DNA of 64,000 nucleotides. It comes from Lepraria neglecta (Eukaryota; Ascomycota; Lecanoromycetes; Lecanorales; Stereocaulaceae). The stretch spans positions 558,001 to 622,000 of the forward strand of contig CM065647.1 of NCBI GenBank assembly GCA_033220425.1, in the 5' to 3' direction. The notes under the pieces are model-generated. The model ran no database searches. It was not told the origin of the DNA and saw only the letters and a program-made list of their open reading frames with translations. Below, one piece after another: positions 1 to 10,482 of this stretch (position 1 is its first letter; each line of letters opens with the position of its first letter). Made by a program: the position numbers and the translations under genes.

Positions 1-168
1 TTTAGCGCCCGCCAAGATTTCGAAAGTAAACAAACCTCGTCAACATTTCGCAGAGCGTCAACAACCGCTTAACATTGTACTGATACGGGGTACTCTTGAA
101 GCATCCATATACTTGATGATCTGTCATTTATTTCCAGTGTAGTGAGCTGACAGGCTCTATCCCACAAA

Positions 169-3100
169 ATGACGGACGGACTGCTCTCGTCGCCTGATCC
201 ACTGGCCCTCTCGAACGACAACTTCCCAGCACCTTCTCCCACGAAATCCAGAGGTGCCGTTCTCACCCCCAGAAAAGCCTTGACTAATGCTTCTGGCAAT
301 GCACACGTCCAGGAATTCTACCTCACCACGCCACCTGCCCGAAATACCTCACCTACCAAATCACCAAAACACAGAGCACAGTCAACAAGCCCATGGCGGA
401 TCCGTCTAACAGTACAGGCAGAACAAGTCAATGAGATGCAAGATGGTCTAATAATGAGGAAAACGCCTACGAAACGTCTCACAGAGCGAACCACTACAAT
501 TACCGTTCCTTTGAAAGGCGGCGATGATACGCCACCAGTCGTGGGGAACAGAGGGAGGGGGAGGCCCAGGAAGTCTTTGGATGCTCCTGTGAAGAGGAAT
601 GGTACACCAAAGCCCAAGAAGATCGCGAGAAGGAAGACGGTGCCGGAGTCCTTGGAGGAGGAGCAAGATGAGAATTTCCTCGCTGGTAGGGCCACTCCAC
701 CCAAGAAGCCCAGAGGGAGACCTAGGAAGAGCATGGAGCCTGTTGTGAATTTACCACAGTTCAAGGAACCTGGCGTGTCTCTGCATATGTCAGACATGGA
801 GGGGATTGATACAGATGCGCCAGCGAGAAAGACTACACGAAGGAAGAGTAGGGCCAGGAGAATGAAGATTGCTGTGGACTCAGATGTGGAGAGTCCAGGC
901 GAAGCTACGGGCCTGACAGTCGATGATAGTGTTAGTGAATGCAAGCTTTGTCCAGATGATCATCTGCAAGAGACGCAACCGGTGGAGAGTTCTGCAATTG
1001 GGAAATCATCGCCCGAAAAATCACTGCTTGAAGAGCAAGACGAAGACATGTGGCGGGCCATGATTCGCCCCGATGGACAATCCCCTAGCATTGGTGATGA
1101 GGAACAACAAGAACAAGCAGAACTTGATCCAACGAATGAACACCAAGAATTCGACACCATACTTGAGAGTGAAGGATTTAGCATGGTCTCTGTATCGTCT
1201 TTGGCATCTACTGGGGATCGTAATGCTAGTCCGGCTGAGCAAAGTGGAGTCCAGGATGTCCCTGACCAGGATTCAGAACTGGCACCGTCGCCTTCAGTGC
1301 TACCACAGCTTCAGGAGCGAAATAAGCATCTAGAAGCCCGTGAACACACACCCGCCATTGCGTCTTCGCCTTCGGTACCGCCAGTGCTCCAGGACGCTCT
1401 CCAACAGTCGCCACGTCCTTTAGAGAAAGCTACAGACGGAACGCCAAAGCTAGCCCGTGTTGTACGTGCAGGAATTGCCCTCCAAGGTGTGCTTAGCCCA
1501 AAAGAAAAAAAGAAGCTAGGCTTGCCATTCCGCTCATCTGAGAAACCTTCCCCCTTCTTGGCAGTGGGCAATGCAGCATCTCAACGTCGACACTCGTCTC
1601 CTGTATCTAAAGCAAAATCACCCAAAGACCGGTTGGATGATCTGTTTAGTGGTTTTGGAGCAGGTACGAGGAGAGAACTGAAAGCTGGGCTTAGACTTGG
1701 TGAAGAGCTCGCGAAGAGGCAACGACAGATATCACAGAAGCCCGAATCAGTTCTGAAAGCGGCAGATGATGTCTTCTCTACGGATGCAATCACTGAGTAT
1801 CCTTCGGTGATTAATTCGGAGGGCAAAACAGACTACAATCTCAAAGCTCCTGGTTCTAGCCAGGCCGTGCGTTATCCTCATCTTTCCAATAACCAACTTC
1901 CAAGCCCCGAGAGGAGTGTGGAAGATTCAGACGAGGATCGCATGAGCTGGAAAGCGGATACTCCGATGAAGGCAGAGCACTCAACCATCACAAAAGAACA
2001 AGAAACGGGGCTGTGTGCCCCGCTCATGAAACGACCTACACCGCACGGGCTTTCGCATAATAAAGCAGTGGCCCCAGAAGCCTCCGGCATTGATCACACA
2101 ATGCTGGCTAGAGAGGTGGAATGGCAACGCGAAAGAGAGGCTGTGAGCCGGCGGATCAACATGGCTGACAAGAGTCAAGTCGTCGTTATTGAAAGTGATG
2201 ATGATGAAGATCCACCAGGCTATGATGACGATGAGGATGAAGATGGGAGCGACATTTGGCAAGCCGAAGCGAGTCAGTCCCGAGAACCAACGCCTGAAGC
2301 TTTTGAGATTCTTCTACAACCTGAGGTCGTCAAGCCGCATAGGAGCAAGTTGCCAAGCCCATGGAGGCGTAAATGCGAGGTTGTGTATAGTGATGAGGTC
2401 GAGCCCACAGAGGCAGATCTCTTCTGGCAGCCAGACAGATCCAAGGCGAAAGCATCAATGAAGCAGACCGATACTAGATTTCAAGCCGAAGAAAAGTTGG
2501 ACGACTCGACAGGCGCGCTCCTTGAACATCAACTTAACCCGGTCAAGAAGCCTAATCTGAAGACGACTTCACATGAGACATCGAGAGCCAGTCTGTTAGA
2601 GGTGCCTGTTCCCACCAATAACATCAATAATGACCTATTGAACATGCCAGTAAGACCTGAGCAAACGCACACCAAGGAGTTTAGTGACATGTTCGAGGAA
2701 GATACTACCTTGTCACCAGTTGGCGACAGGACAATCGATACCCTTCTGGTTCCTAACCTGACACCGGCAGACAACAATATGGCCGATACAGTCTCAAGTT
2801 CCGGCTCCACGCCAGCGGGCGATAAGACCGTTGATACCTTCACGAGCTCCATAGAAATCGCCACAACTGCCATTGATCCACTCCTACTTCAGAAGCCAAC
2901 CCGTAAGGCAACCAAGAAGCAAGTCCAGAAGCCAATCCATGCACCAGCCCAAAGACCATCCGCCGCCATCGTACCCCTCAACGCAGCGGACACTCAAACG
3001 TCCTGGATGTCCCGCCTCACAGCTCCCATCTGGCGTGCCTTCACATCCCTCCCACCACCAGCAACAAAAGAAGACATCCTCTGCTCAGGTCCACACGAAC

Positions 3101-3600
3101 CCCTCTGCCAATTCACCCCTTGGGAGGGCTGCCACTTCCGCGCCCTGCAACCACTTTACTACGCCTCCCTCCTCTACGGCTCCCACATCTTTCCGTACAA
3201 CCGCTGCTCCATCACCGCGGCTTATCTAGGTATGAAAGTCATCACCCAGGGAGGCTGGAGCCGCACCATCACCCAAGCTGATTGCGGCATCGCTGACGCT
3301 TTCATGGTGTTGCTGGAGGAGAGAGGGTTTGCCTTGGCGGAACAGCCGGGAGAGCAATGGATTGATGAAGGACTGGCTGTTAAGCAATGTGTTGCTCTTT
3401 GGGTTCAGATGGTCATGCGAGGCGAGGTGGAGGTCGATAGGAGTAAGGAAGAGACAGTTGGCTTGAGGAAAGAGGGTGATCGGCTATGGACGAAGGAGGA
3501 TATCGATTGGACTCATAATCAGAGCGAGTACCTTGAGAGGAAGAAGAGGGAGTTCGATGGGTTGCCTAGTTGGAAGGAGAAAGGGATTCAGTGGCGGTAG
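169..3600 (+). CDS. AT-hook DNA-binding protein, 1143 aa
   Basis: This is a single open frame with a start in good context (cacaaaATGacg). The N-terminal third is basic and Ser/Thr/Pro-rich. It carries two clear AT-hook cores, GRGRPRKS near residue 130 and RGRPRKS near residue 183, each a minor-groove binder of AT-rich DNA. The middle (about 250-940) looks disordered and acidic, with a Glu/Asp run near residues 680-700. The last ~200 residues, from SWMSRLTAPIWRAF onward, are different: aromatic, Trp/Cys-containing and apparently folded, which suggests a conserved globular domain that I cannot name. A nuclear chromatin-associated role is inferred from the AT-hooks only. The gene ends 145 bp from the 3' end of the convergent COG-like gene. 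Confidence is high for the gene and the hooks, and low for any specific function. Confidence 0.8.
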   Translation: MTDGLLSSPDPLALSNDNFPAPSPTKSRGAVLTPRKALTNASGNAHVQEFYLTTPPARNTSPTKSPKHRAQSTSPWRIRLTVQAEQVNEMQDGLIMRKTPTKRLTERTTTITVPLKGGDDTPPVVGNRGRGRPRKSLDAPVKRNGTPKPKKIARRKTVPESLEEEQDENFLAGRATPPKKPRGRPRKSMEPVVNLPQFKEPGVSLHMSDMEGIDTDAPARKTTRRKSRARRMKIAVDSDVESPGEATGLTVDDSVSECKLCPDDHLQETQPVESSAIGKSSPEKSLLEEQDEDMWRAMIRPDGQSPSIGDEEQQEQAELDPTNEHQEFDTILESEGFSMVSVSSLASTGDRNASPAEQSGVQDVPDQDSELAPSPSVLPQLQERNKHLEAREHTPAIASSPSVPPVLQDALQQSPRPLEKATDGTPKLARVVRAGIALQGVLSPKEKKKLGLPFRSSEKPSPFLAVGNAASQRRHSSPVSKAKSPKDRLDDLFSGFGAGTRRELKAGLRLGEELAKRQRQISQKPESVLKAADDVFSTDAITEYPSVINSEGKTDYNLKAPGSSQAVRYPHLSNNQLPSPERSVEDSDEDRMSWKADTPMKAEHSTITKEQETGLCAPLMKRPTPHGLSHNKAVAPEASGIDHTMLAREVEWQREREAVSRRINMADKSQVVVIESDDDEDPPGYDDDEDEDGSDIWQAEASQSREPTPEAFEILLQPEVVKPHRSKLPSPWRRKCEVVYSDEVEPTEADLFWQPDRSKAKASMKQTDTRFQAEEKLDDSTGALLEHQLNPVKKPNLKTTSHETSRASLLEVPVPTNNINNDLLNMPVRPEQTHTKEFSDMFEEDTTLSPVGDRTIDTLLVPNLTPADNNMADTVSSSGSTPAGDKTVDTFTSSIEIATTAIDPLLLQKPTRKATKKQVQKPIHAPAQRPSAAIVPLNAADTQTSWMSRLTAPIWRAFTSLPPPATKEDILCSGPHEPLCQFTPWEGCHFRALQPLYYASLLYGSHIFPYNRCSITAAYLGMKVITQGGWSRTITQADCGIADAFMVLLEERGFALAEQPGEQWIDEGLAVKQCVALWVQMVMRGEVEVDRSKEETVGLRKEGDRLWTKEDIDWTHNQSEYLERKKREFDGLPSWKEKGIQWR

Positions 3601-3744
3601 CCGAAAGGAGGTGGCGTTGCCAGTGGAGGAGATTCTGTGTGAAACGATCATGAATAGCGAGCGGGAAGTTGAACATCTGTAACATAGCGAGCATAGCGTG
3701 CGTCGAAATATTTTAGGCTCATACTTTATCGTGTCAGTCATATC

Positions 3745-4788
3745 TCATTCCATATAGATCTCATCCCTTAATCTCCTTAAAAAACCCGGCGTCCCACTCC
3801 TCAAAACCTCCCCCGGATCCGCCAAACCCTTGACCGCACTACCCTCCCTCCTTCCCTCCATCCCATCAACAGCACCAACCTGGCCCCTCCTCCTCCACTC
3901 TTCCCTCTTCCTAACCTCCTCCTTAACCATTGCCTCCAACCCATCAACCCACTTCGCCCTCGCCCTCTCCTCGCTCGTCCCCTTCCAGATGACACACACA
4001 TCTCTCAACTCCTCAATCCTCGCCCTCGCCCTCTCTACCCCACCTCCCCTTCCCTCTGTATCCGCAAGTAAATCCAGGACATCTTGCTTTAAACGGCTTA
4101 AAGCAGCTTGCCCCTTTGCTTCAGCATCTGGGCCAGCATTTGGTGGGTTCACTGATATAATGTTTGACGTAGTAGTCGTGAGGAGCGAGGGCGGCATGGG
4201 AAATGACAGCGCGAGGTTAAATATGCGGATTACAGATTGCAATTGAACGCGAACATGAAGGAGTGTACGGAGCTGAGGGAGCGCTGGCGGCTCTTGCTTT
4301 TCTGGTGGGAGCTGAGATTGTGACGGAGCTCGTGGTCTTGTTCTCGCGGGAGAAGAGGGCTGGGTGCTTTGTCTTCTCCTCGTAGGAGACGTGGGCGAGC
4401 TTGGTGCGTCTGTGGGAGATAGAGACGTGTCGAGGCCATCGGGTACGAAGCTGAGGATGTGCTCGTTTAGGTCTCCCCGAGAGGATAGAGAGTCTGCTAG
4501 AGAGAGAGCTTCACCGCGTAGGAGTTCGACTTCGTAGGCTAGTCGGGAACTGGCGCGGAGGATGTCGTCTGTGAGTGTTGTGAGGGTGGTCGAGAGGCGG
4601 CTAGTTTGGGCGGCGAGGGTGGAGATGTGCGTTTGGGTTTGGGAGGCTGTGTTTGAGAGCGAAGTGGTGGACTGGTGTTTTGGGAGGGCGTTGTTTAGGT
4701 AGTCGATTGGAGAGAAGTAGGGGGAGAGGAAGGGCTGGAGGGTGGTGTCTGTGAGGTGGGAGTTTTGGGTCTTCGATATAGTGGTCAT
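3745..4788 (-). CDS. Probable COG complex subunit-like protein, 347 aa
   Basis: This is a single open frame. The N-terminus has the layout seen in tethering-complex subunits: a short stretch with FLSPYFSPIDYLN, then a long helical region of alternating Ser/Thr/Leu (about 45-110) including SRLAYEVELLRGEAL, which probably forms a coiled coil. A Ser/Pro/Arg-rich linker (about 125-165) follows, then a second helical part with LHVRVQLQSVIRIFNLAL. This fits short fungal proteins assigned to conserved oligomeric Golgi complex subunit 7 (intra-Golgi retrograde vesicle tethering), but another COG subunit such as Cog5 is possible. The C-terminal ~100 residues are rich in Glu/Arg. The assignment rests on recalled family resemblance rather than a diagnostic motif. 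Confidence 0.55.
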   Translation of the reverse strand: MTTISKTQNSHLTDTTLQPFLSPYFSPIDYLNNALPKHQSTTSLSNTASQTQTHISTLAAQTSRLSTTLTTLTDDILRASSRLAYEVELLRGEALSLADSLSSRGDLNEHILSFVPDGLDTSLSPTDAPSSPTSPTRRRQSTQPSSPARTRPRAPSQSQLPPEKQEPPALPQLRTLLHVRVQLQSVIRIFNLALSFPMPPSLLTTTTSNIISVNPPNAGPDAEAKGQAALSRLKQDVLDLLADTEGRGGGVERARARIEELRDVCVIWKGTSEERARAKWVDGLEAMVKEEVRKREEWRRRGQVGAVDGMEGRREGSAVKGLADPGEVLRSGTPGFLRRLRDEIYME

Positions 4789-5099
4789 TTTGAGAGTCTG
4801 CTTTTCAATTCGATCAGCAATGATGCTCTGAGATCATGCTGCCCGTCCAATTGTGAAGCTTTTCGGGAGAGTTTGATAGGGCTGGTCGTTGTGCCTGGCT
4901 AATTCACTTTTGAATCCTTCTAGAAGGGTTCACCCCTCAATGAGGCACGCTAAATACGCTAATAATGCTCATACTCGATTTTTGTATGCAGATATCGCCT
5001 ATTTAGGTAATTATGTTATCGCTACTACTGCAGAATCATGATATTCATGTTGTCGCTTTATAGGTCTTCTTTATCTGCCTCCCATGCCTACTAGTATAT

Positions 5100-5200
5100 T
5101 GCTCCGCATACTCCGCTTGCTTCATATACTCAGCATACTCCATATACTCCATTTACTCTATATCATATCCCACGTGCTCCATATACTCCACTTGCTCCAT
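5100..5200. repeat. Degenerate 9-bp tandem repeat inside the transposon
   Basis: The motif catatactc (variants catactccg, catttactc, cacttgctc) recurs about ten times. On the minus strand it reads as a Glu-Tyr-Met/Ala-type tripeptide repeat at the end of the transposase tail. Confidence 0.6.
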
Positions 5201-5842
5201 GTAATGCAGACCACGCTTGCCAACCCGTAATAAAACTATCAATTGCGGCCTTCTGACTCGTTTCCTTAGTGTTAGAGGCTTCGGAGGTGCGAAAAGCTCA
5301 GGGCCTATCCGCATAAGGCAATTGACCTCCTTATTATATATCCTCTCCTTTTCCTTCTTATACTTATTATACTCCCGAGTCTCCTTCTCTTAAACCTTAG
5401 TCGCGGCCTTCTGCTCACGTTCTTTGACTATATCTAGGTTTATAATCCGAGCATTACCGTAATAAGCTGCTGACCTATTTACCTTCTCCTTCCGTCGTCG
5501 ATTAAGCTCTATAGACTGTATTTGTTTAACCTGAGGCGGCCAACCCCATACTTGGAGACGGAGGATCTATATAGCAATTGCTTGTTCTTCTTCAGGCGTC
5601 AATCGTTGTCGTTTCTCGCCATCCTGCTTCTTCGTAGCTTGCCTATAGATACAACGATCTAACGCGCCCTTTACTAAGCTATACTGACGTATAGCCTTGC
5701 GTATCGAGAGGGTTCCTTCAGAGGTATTCCAGTTATTATAAGCGAGTTCTAAACGGACCTCCTTTAGCAAATCCAGAGGGTCTTGAGGCGCTATATAAGG
5801 TGGAACAGGGTCCTGAGACGTGGTATTGATAGTGGGAGGCAT
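5105..5842 (-). pseudogene. Remnant of a pogo/Fot1-type transposase
   Basis: From the ATG at 5842 the frame encodes an N-terminal psq/CENP-B-like helix-turn-helix: SIRKAIRQYSLVKGALDRCI followed by RLTPEEEQAI. It is stopped by a UAG, after which the same frame resumes with ILRLQVWGWPP, a typical continuation in Fot1-like transposases. Further on come a basic, Glu/Lys-rich tail (about 5250-5480) and a low-complexity end. The DDE catalytic region expected between the two parts is absent. The family's usual transposase is about 500-550 aa, so more than half is missing. Confidence 0.65.
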
Positions 5843-5990
5843 AATTGATAGCTATATAGGCTTTTGGGTATTGATATGTAGGTGAACAGGGAGGATATTG
5901 ACTCAGGTATGCGTACTGTTCGATAAAAAGTTCTGCTTACTAAGCAAATGCCTCATTGAGGGGTTTGCCTCATTGGGGGATGAACCCTTC

Positions 5991-6576
5991 TAGCTTCCGG
6001 GGCTAAGATAGCGATAAGGCAACCCAAATGTGGAGTCACAGCCTTAAGCATTTGCTGCCTGGCAACTCACTCATTTGCTTGTTGGCCCGCACCGAAATGA
6101 AGATTCTGTACCTCCTGCTGGATATCCGTAATATCTATTGTGTTCGACATTCGTTGATGTAACACATGGTGGGGCTACTGCCGCGCTAAGAGCTTCTGGA
6201 ATTGACACTCAAACGCGCTCCTTCGACACCTCCACATGACGTTTGGCGTCGCCTTCCAACACGTTCTACAACAATATTTTCTTTTCTCTACTTCCTTCTA
6301 CACACTCACTCTCGCTCTATGATAAAGGCGCCCCGCTTTCTTCCATAGACAGCTTTCCTCACGCCACCTTTCCAGAGTTCTTGGCTTTGCTAGTAGAGCT
6401 AAGCCATCTCAATTGATCCACCTTCAAAGGTCACTCCTACAGTCACGTTACTTCTCTCTTTCAACAACACCCCTCCACTCCGCTGATCTCTTTTGGCAAC
6501 TCTCGTCACACCACCTTCTCAGACTTCAACGCTTTGGCCAGTAGAGCAGAGCCATACCAACTAAACCACCTTCAAC
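5991..6576 (+). promoter_or_regulatory. Upstream region of the PARP-E2 gene with ~70-bp direct repeats
   Basis: This is a pyrimidine-rich leader typical of fungal promoters (for example 6271-6320). It includes two imperfect direct copies of a ~70-bp segment, at 6359-6427 and 6505-6573. Both contain gctttg..agtagagc..agccat and end in ccaccttca, the second directly before the ATG. No TATA box or start site can be placed with confidence. Confidence 0.45.
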
Positions 6577-9500
6577 ATGCCTCGCAAGGCATTTGTTACC
6601 GACCTGAGCGAGGCTGTAGCAAACTTTGAACGCAACAATGTCTCTCATCTTAGGGCTGGGGAAGAAGATGGCATGATTAACTTTGACTATCGGATTCATG
6701 ATGGGGGAGCTACAGAAGTTACGGTCTTGGTTCCAGGTATGAACTCCGTAGACACCAAAAATATTCATACTAACACCCTGTTTCATAGATCTTGGGGAGT
6801 ATCCAGGGTCTCACATGTACATGATCTACACCAATTCCGAGAACGTACCTCCAACCATTCATTCAGCTCTGGACGCTATGAGCAATTGTGAAGGCCTCAA
6901 GGTCGCAGACATGTTGTCTAAGGTAGTCAAGAGCCTTGATAAAGCAACCTCAGGCTCTCGACACAATCCTGTGGACGTTGATGAACCCGACCCTATGGAG
7001 ATAGATTCAGATAATGGTAAGTACATTCTCCAATGTCTACCCCAAACCCGCCAATGCTTATATCTTATTTGACAGAGCTCGAACAGTCAGACGATCAAGA
7101 CGACTATGACAGCGACGCTGGAGCTTGGTCCCCAAAATCGCCCAAGTATCATTCAACGGCCAATTCGAACATTCACAAAGGAAACCACGTTGAAGTCAAG
7201 GCTAACAATGCTCGAATTCGGCGCGATCTCCGCGTGGCCAAAGAAGCAGGCTTTCGTGTAGGCTATCATGGTAGCCTATTCAATGGTGGTCAAGATGGAT
7301 TTGTGACGATCTCATGTCGTGTCGCGAAGCTTGGTATCTCGGAAGAAGCATTGCAAGCATGGCATCTGGAACCAAGCCAGTACTTCATCCTACTCATACG
7401 ATACACCGATGGCTACAAAACTTTGGACCGGCTGATAGGATCGGAAGTCTCTCACGGAGGTAACGGCGTACAACTAAAAGTCGGCTTGGGCGATACATAT
7501 AAAATCCCACTGGACGAAGCTATTACTGCCTTCGCAACCCTGGAAGACAAGAGCAAGTCACACAAATTACTCGCCAGTGCCCAGAAGACTGGGGAGACCA
7601 AAGTTGGCGGCTTGGGACGTATCTTTATTGGCAGGCCGCTTGACGAACTCTTGCATGACCGTCTCGTGCCTTTGCTGAGGTATAGAGTGGCTATGGGCTT
7701 TTCCTGGGGCGGTGCAGAGGATTTTTTCAACGATCACCAAGGGAGGAATCTTTCAGAAAAGCACGCCATCAATGACACATACTGGGCCGAGGACGGTCCG
7801 CAGCTTGCAGAAACGCTACCCAACATAGTCACCAGGGACCATCTCGCCGACATTAGGAAGGAGTACTCTTTTCCTCTATTGGCCATGCAATTTGCCTTGC
7901 GTCATCTCGTGCAGTGCACAGAATTCTGTTTGATATGCCATTGCAAGGTCGAGACAGACTTCGAGGCCCTGAAGCCATACGTTTGTTCCAAGCCTTTGTG
8001 TCTCTATCAGTACATGAGTCTGGGTTTCGGTCCTAGCATCGAACATGAGATAGTAACTCAACCTCATGTTGTCGATCTCCTCGTTAGCTTCTGCTACACC
8101 AGCGCCAGTAACCAGAGGCTGCGCTACCCACCAACTGGTATGGCTCTGATGGTACCCGCTCCTTCTCTCATGCCAGGCTATCACAATGGCGCATCCTTGC
8201 ACCGTGGTTACCCTGGAATGCCATCGCCATTTCCACTTCCCGCCAACATGATGGGCGCCACGGACAGCCTCACTTCTCCCAAGGCTCCCAAGTCATCGAA
8301 GAAGTTACCGATCTTGCAGACTTTCAAAGGAAAATTTGATCTCCCCAAAATGGAGCTCATCTTCCACACTGGGAAGGAGAAGGTATTGAATGTCGGGAAT
8401 TGGATCTCCTTTGACGTGCCAAGGCGAAATGACATGCCAGGGCAAGTTGACGAGCGATGGCATTGCAGAGTGGTTGAAGTGCTGCATCCCACTGCAAAAC
8501 TAAGTGCGCCAGTTGTGAGAAGCTCGAAGACGGCTCGCAAGTCCGAGCAGTCAACCTCGAACTCAGTCAGCGTCTCGCAGCGAGGTGCGTCTGGTCAGAG
8601 TAGAACGAACATTCCGCCCACTATAACACCAGCCGCGACACCACCCCCAACAGCTAGTACAGATGGGCGACCAAATCAGCTTCAAGAGGTTGAGTTCGTC
8701 ATCTATGACCAGAATTTTGACGATCTCGACGACTCTGAGAAGCAAAATTCAATCTGCATGCTTTTGGAAACTCTACCCAGTATACAACAAATGAGCGACT
8801 TTTTGAAGAGCAAGGGTGGTCAAGAAATATCTCTGCGAGCCTGGGCCGATCGGATCTCCCCCGCAGCGCTCGGCTTACTTCGTTGGATCATCGCTTCGAA
8901 TCGCTCTTGTATCATACAGGTCGACAGTCTTGATGGCAGCGAACGCAAATCGGAGGAGCGAGTGGCCGGCATGCCAGGATGGATGCAATTCCGCTTTGCT
9001 CAAGGAGCACCCGACAAAGAACAGAGGTTCGTCACCTCCATCAAAAACACAACCTTTCAGCAGAAGCATCCCACTATGTTCGCATGGCATGGCAGTCCCC
9101 TGTTCAATTGGCATGGCATTGTCAGAGAAGGCCTGCACTTCGAGAAGGCAGATCATGGCAGAGCTTTTGGCAATGGTGTCTATCATTCGTTGCAAGCTCA
9201 AACGAGCATGGGCTACAGCGGCATGCATTATTCTCGAAGTTACGGTGAAGATGAGGTTTACAGGCCTGGAGAGTGGCCCTATAGCCAGCTCAGGATATCG
9301 CAGGCAATCGCTTTGAACGAGATTGTGAACGCTCCTTCACAATTTGTTAGCAGGAGCCCTCATCTTGTGGTGGCTCAGCTAGACTGGATACAGTCGCGGT
9401 ACTTGTTCGTCAAATGCAACATGCAGGGTGTCACACAACTTGCAGACAGTACGCCAAGTCAAGTCTACGATCAAGATTCAGCATACACGCCTACGGGAGA

Positions 9501-10482
9501 AGAGAATAAATCCGTCGTTATTCCCATCAATGCCGTCAGCAAATCGAGGAGACCAGTTTCAAAGACCGTCAAGACCAGAGACGGAAACAAGAAGGTCAAA
9601 GTCGACAACGTACAAGAATTGGAGGAAGCCGCACTCGTCAGCGACGACACAGATACGGAAGATCTCACTATATTATTTTCAGACGCAGAAGAACCAGAAG
9701 TCTTAACCACCAAGACAAATAAGGGAAAGGGCAAAGCGTTGGCAGAGCCAGTACCGACAAAGCCTGATGCTTCCAAGACGGACTTCATACCTGGCAGTCT
9801 CGACCTCAAATCCCTGCCACTGCTTGAGCCACCTTCGTACGCAACACCTGGTGCCACGAGGGGATTACAGCGCGAGTTGACTGCGACATTGAAAGTTCAA
9901 GATACACATCTAGCTCATGAGCTAGGCTGGTACATTGATCGTGAGCTTGTTGACAACGTCTACCAATGGATTGTCGAGCTGCACTCTTTCGAGTCACACC
10001 TTCCTCTAGCAAAGGACATGAAATCTAAAGGCATCAAGAGTGTGGTCATGGAGATGCGGTTTGGCAAGAACTATCCCATGAGCCCGCCGTTCGTCCGTGT
10101 GATCCGTCCACGTTTCTTGAGTTTCATGCAAGGCGGAGGTGGTCATGTCACTGCTGGTGGAGCTCTGTGCATGGAGCTTTTGACCAATTCCGGCTGGAGC
10201 GCTGTCTCCAATATCGAATCCGTCTTGTTGCAGGTTCGTCTCGCGATGTCGTCTACGGATCCGAAGCCGGCTCGTTTGGAGCCAGGACCCGTCAAGGACT
10301 ATCAGGTTGGGGAAGCTGTGGAGGCCTTCATTAGGGCCTGCAATACTCACGGGGTAAGACCATTTCTTCGCAACATGTAGCGCTATATGCTAACCTGCTT
10401 ATAGTGGGAGGTACCACCAGACTTTAGATCGACTTACGGCGGCGCGTCTGGACCCGGAGGTCCATTACGAGGAAGACCATGA
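6577..10482 (+). CDS. RWD-like / PARP-type ADP-ribosyltransferase / UBE2Q-type E2 fusion protein, ~1247 aa
   Basis: Four exons are inferred: 6577-6736, 6789-7016, 7076-10353 and 10405-10482, all with GT-AG introns of 51-59 bp that keep frame. The N-terminus (about 1-110) looks RWD-like (DLGEYPGSHMYMIYTN). The PARP catalytic region lies near 795-915: FAWHGSPLFNWHGIV with the NAD-binding His near 801, then GRAFGNGVYHS with the conserved Tyr. The usual third-position Glu appears replaced (PHLVVAQLDW). The C-terminal UBC fold (about 1060-1200) has GGALCMELLTNSGWSAV with the candidate catalytic Cys near 1161. It lacks the HPN motif and matches the UBE2Q style. PARP-UBC fusions are known from ascomycetes. 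The protein probably couples ADP-ribosylation to ubiquitin transfer, but the substrate is unknown. A Ser/Pro linker and Asp/Glu-rich segments separate the domains. Confidence 0.85.

Larger units (their letters stand above)
4923..5990. mobile_element. Internally deleted pogo/Fot-type DNA transposon with TA target duplication
   Basis: The two ends are near-perfect inverted repeats: 22 of 24 positions match between 4923-4946 (gaagggttcacccctcaatg...) and the reverse complement of 5967-5990. Both ends are bordered by TA (4921-4922 and 5991-5992), the target duplication of Tc1/mariner/pogo elements. Just inside the right end the inner half of the repeat is duplicated (5950-5963). The interior of about 1.07 kb carries the start and tail of a transposase on the minus strand but no catalytic core, so the element is a non-autonomous deletion derivative. 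Its ends resemble those of the 304-bp element at 62517-62820. Confidence 0.8.

Noticed and set aside
318-944. 208-codon open frame on the minus strand
   Set aside because: Antisense to the AT-hook gene, with no domain of its own.
9471-9857. 128-codon open frame on the minus strand
   Set aside because: Antisense to the linker of the PARP-E2 gene, with Ser/Leu low complexity.
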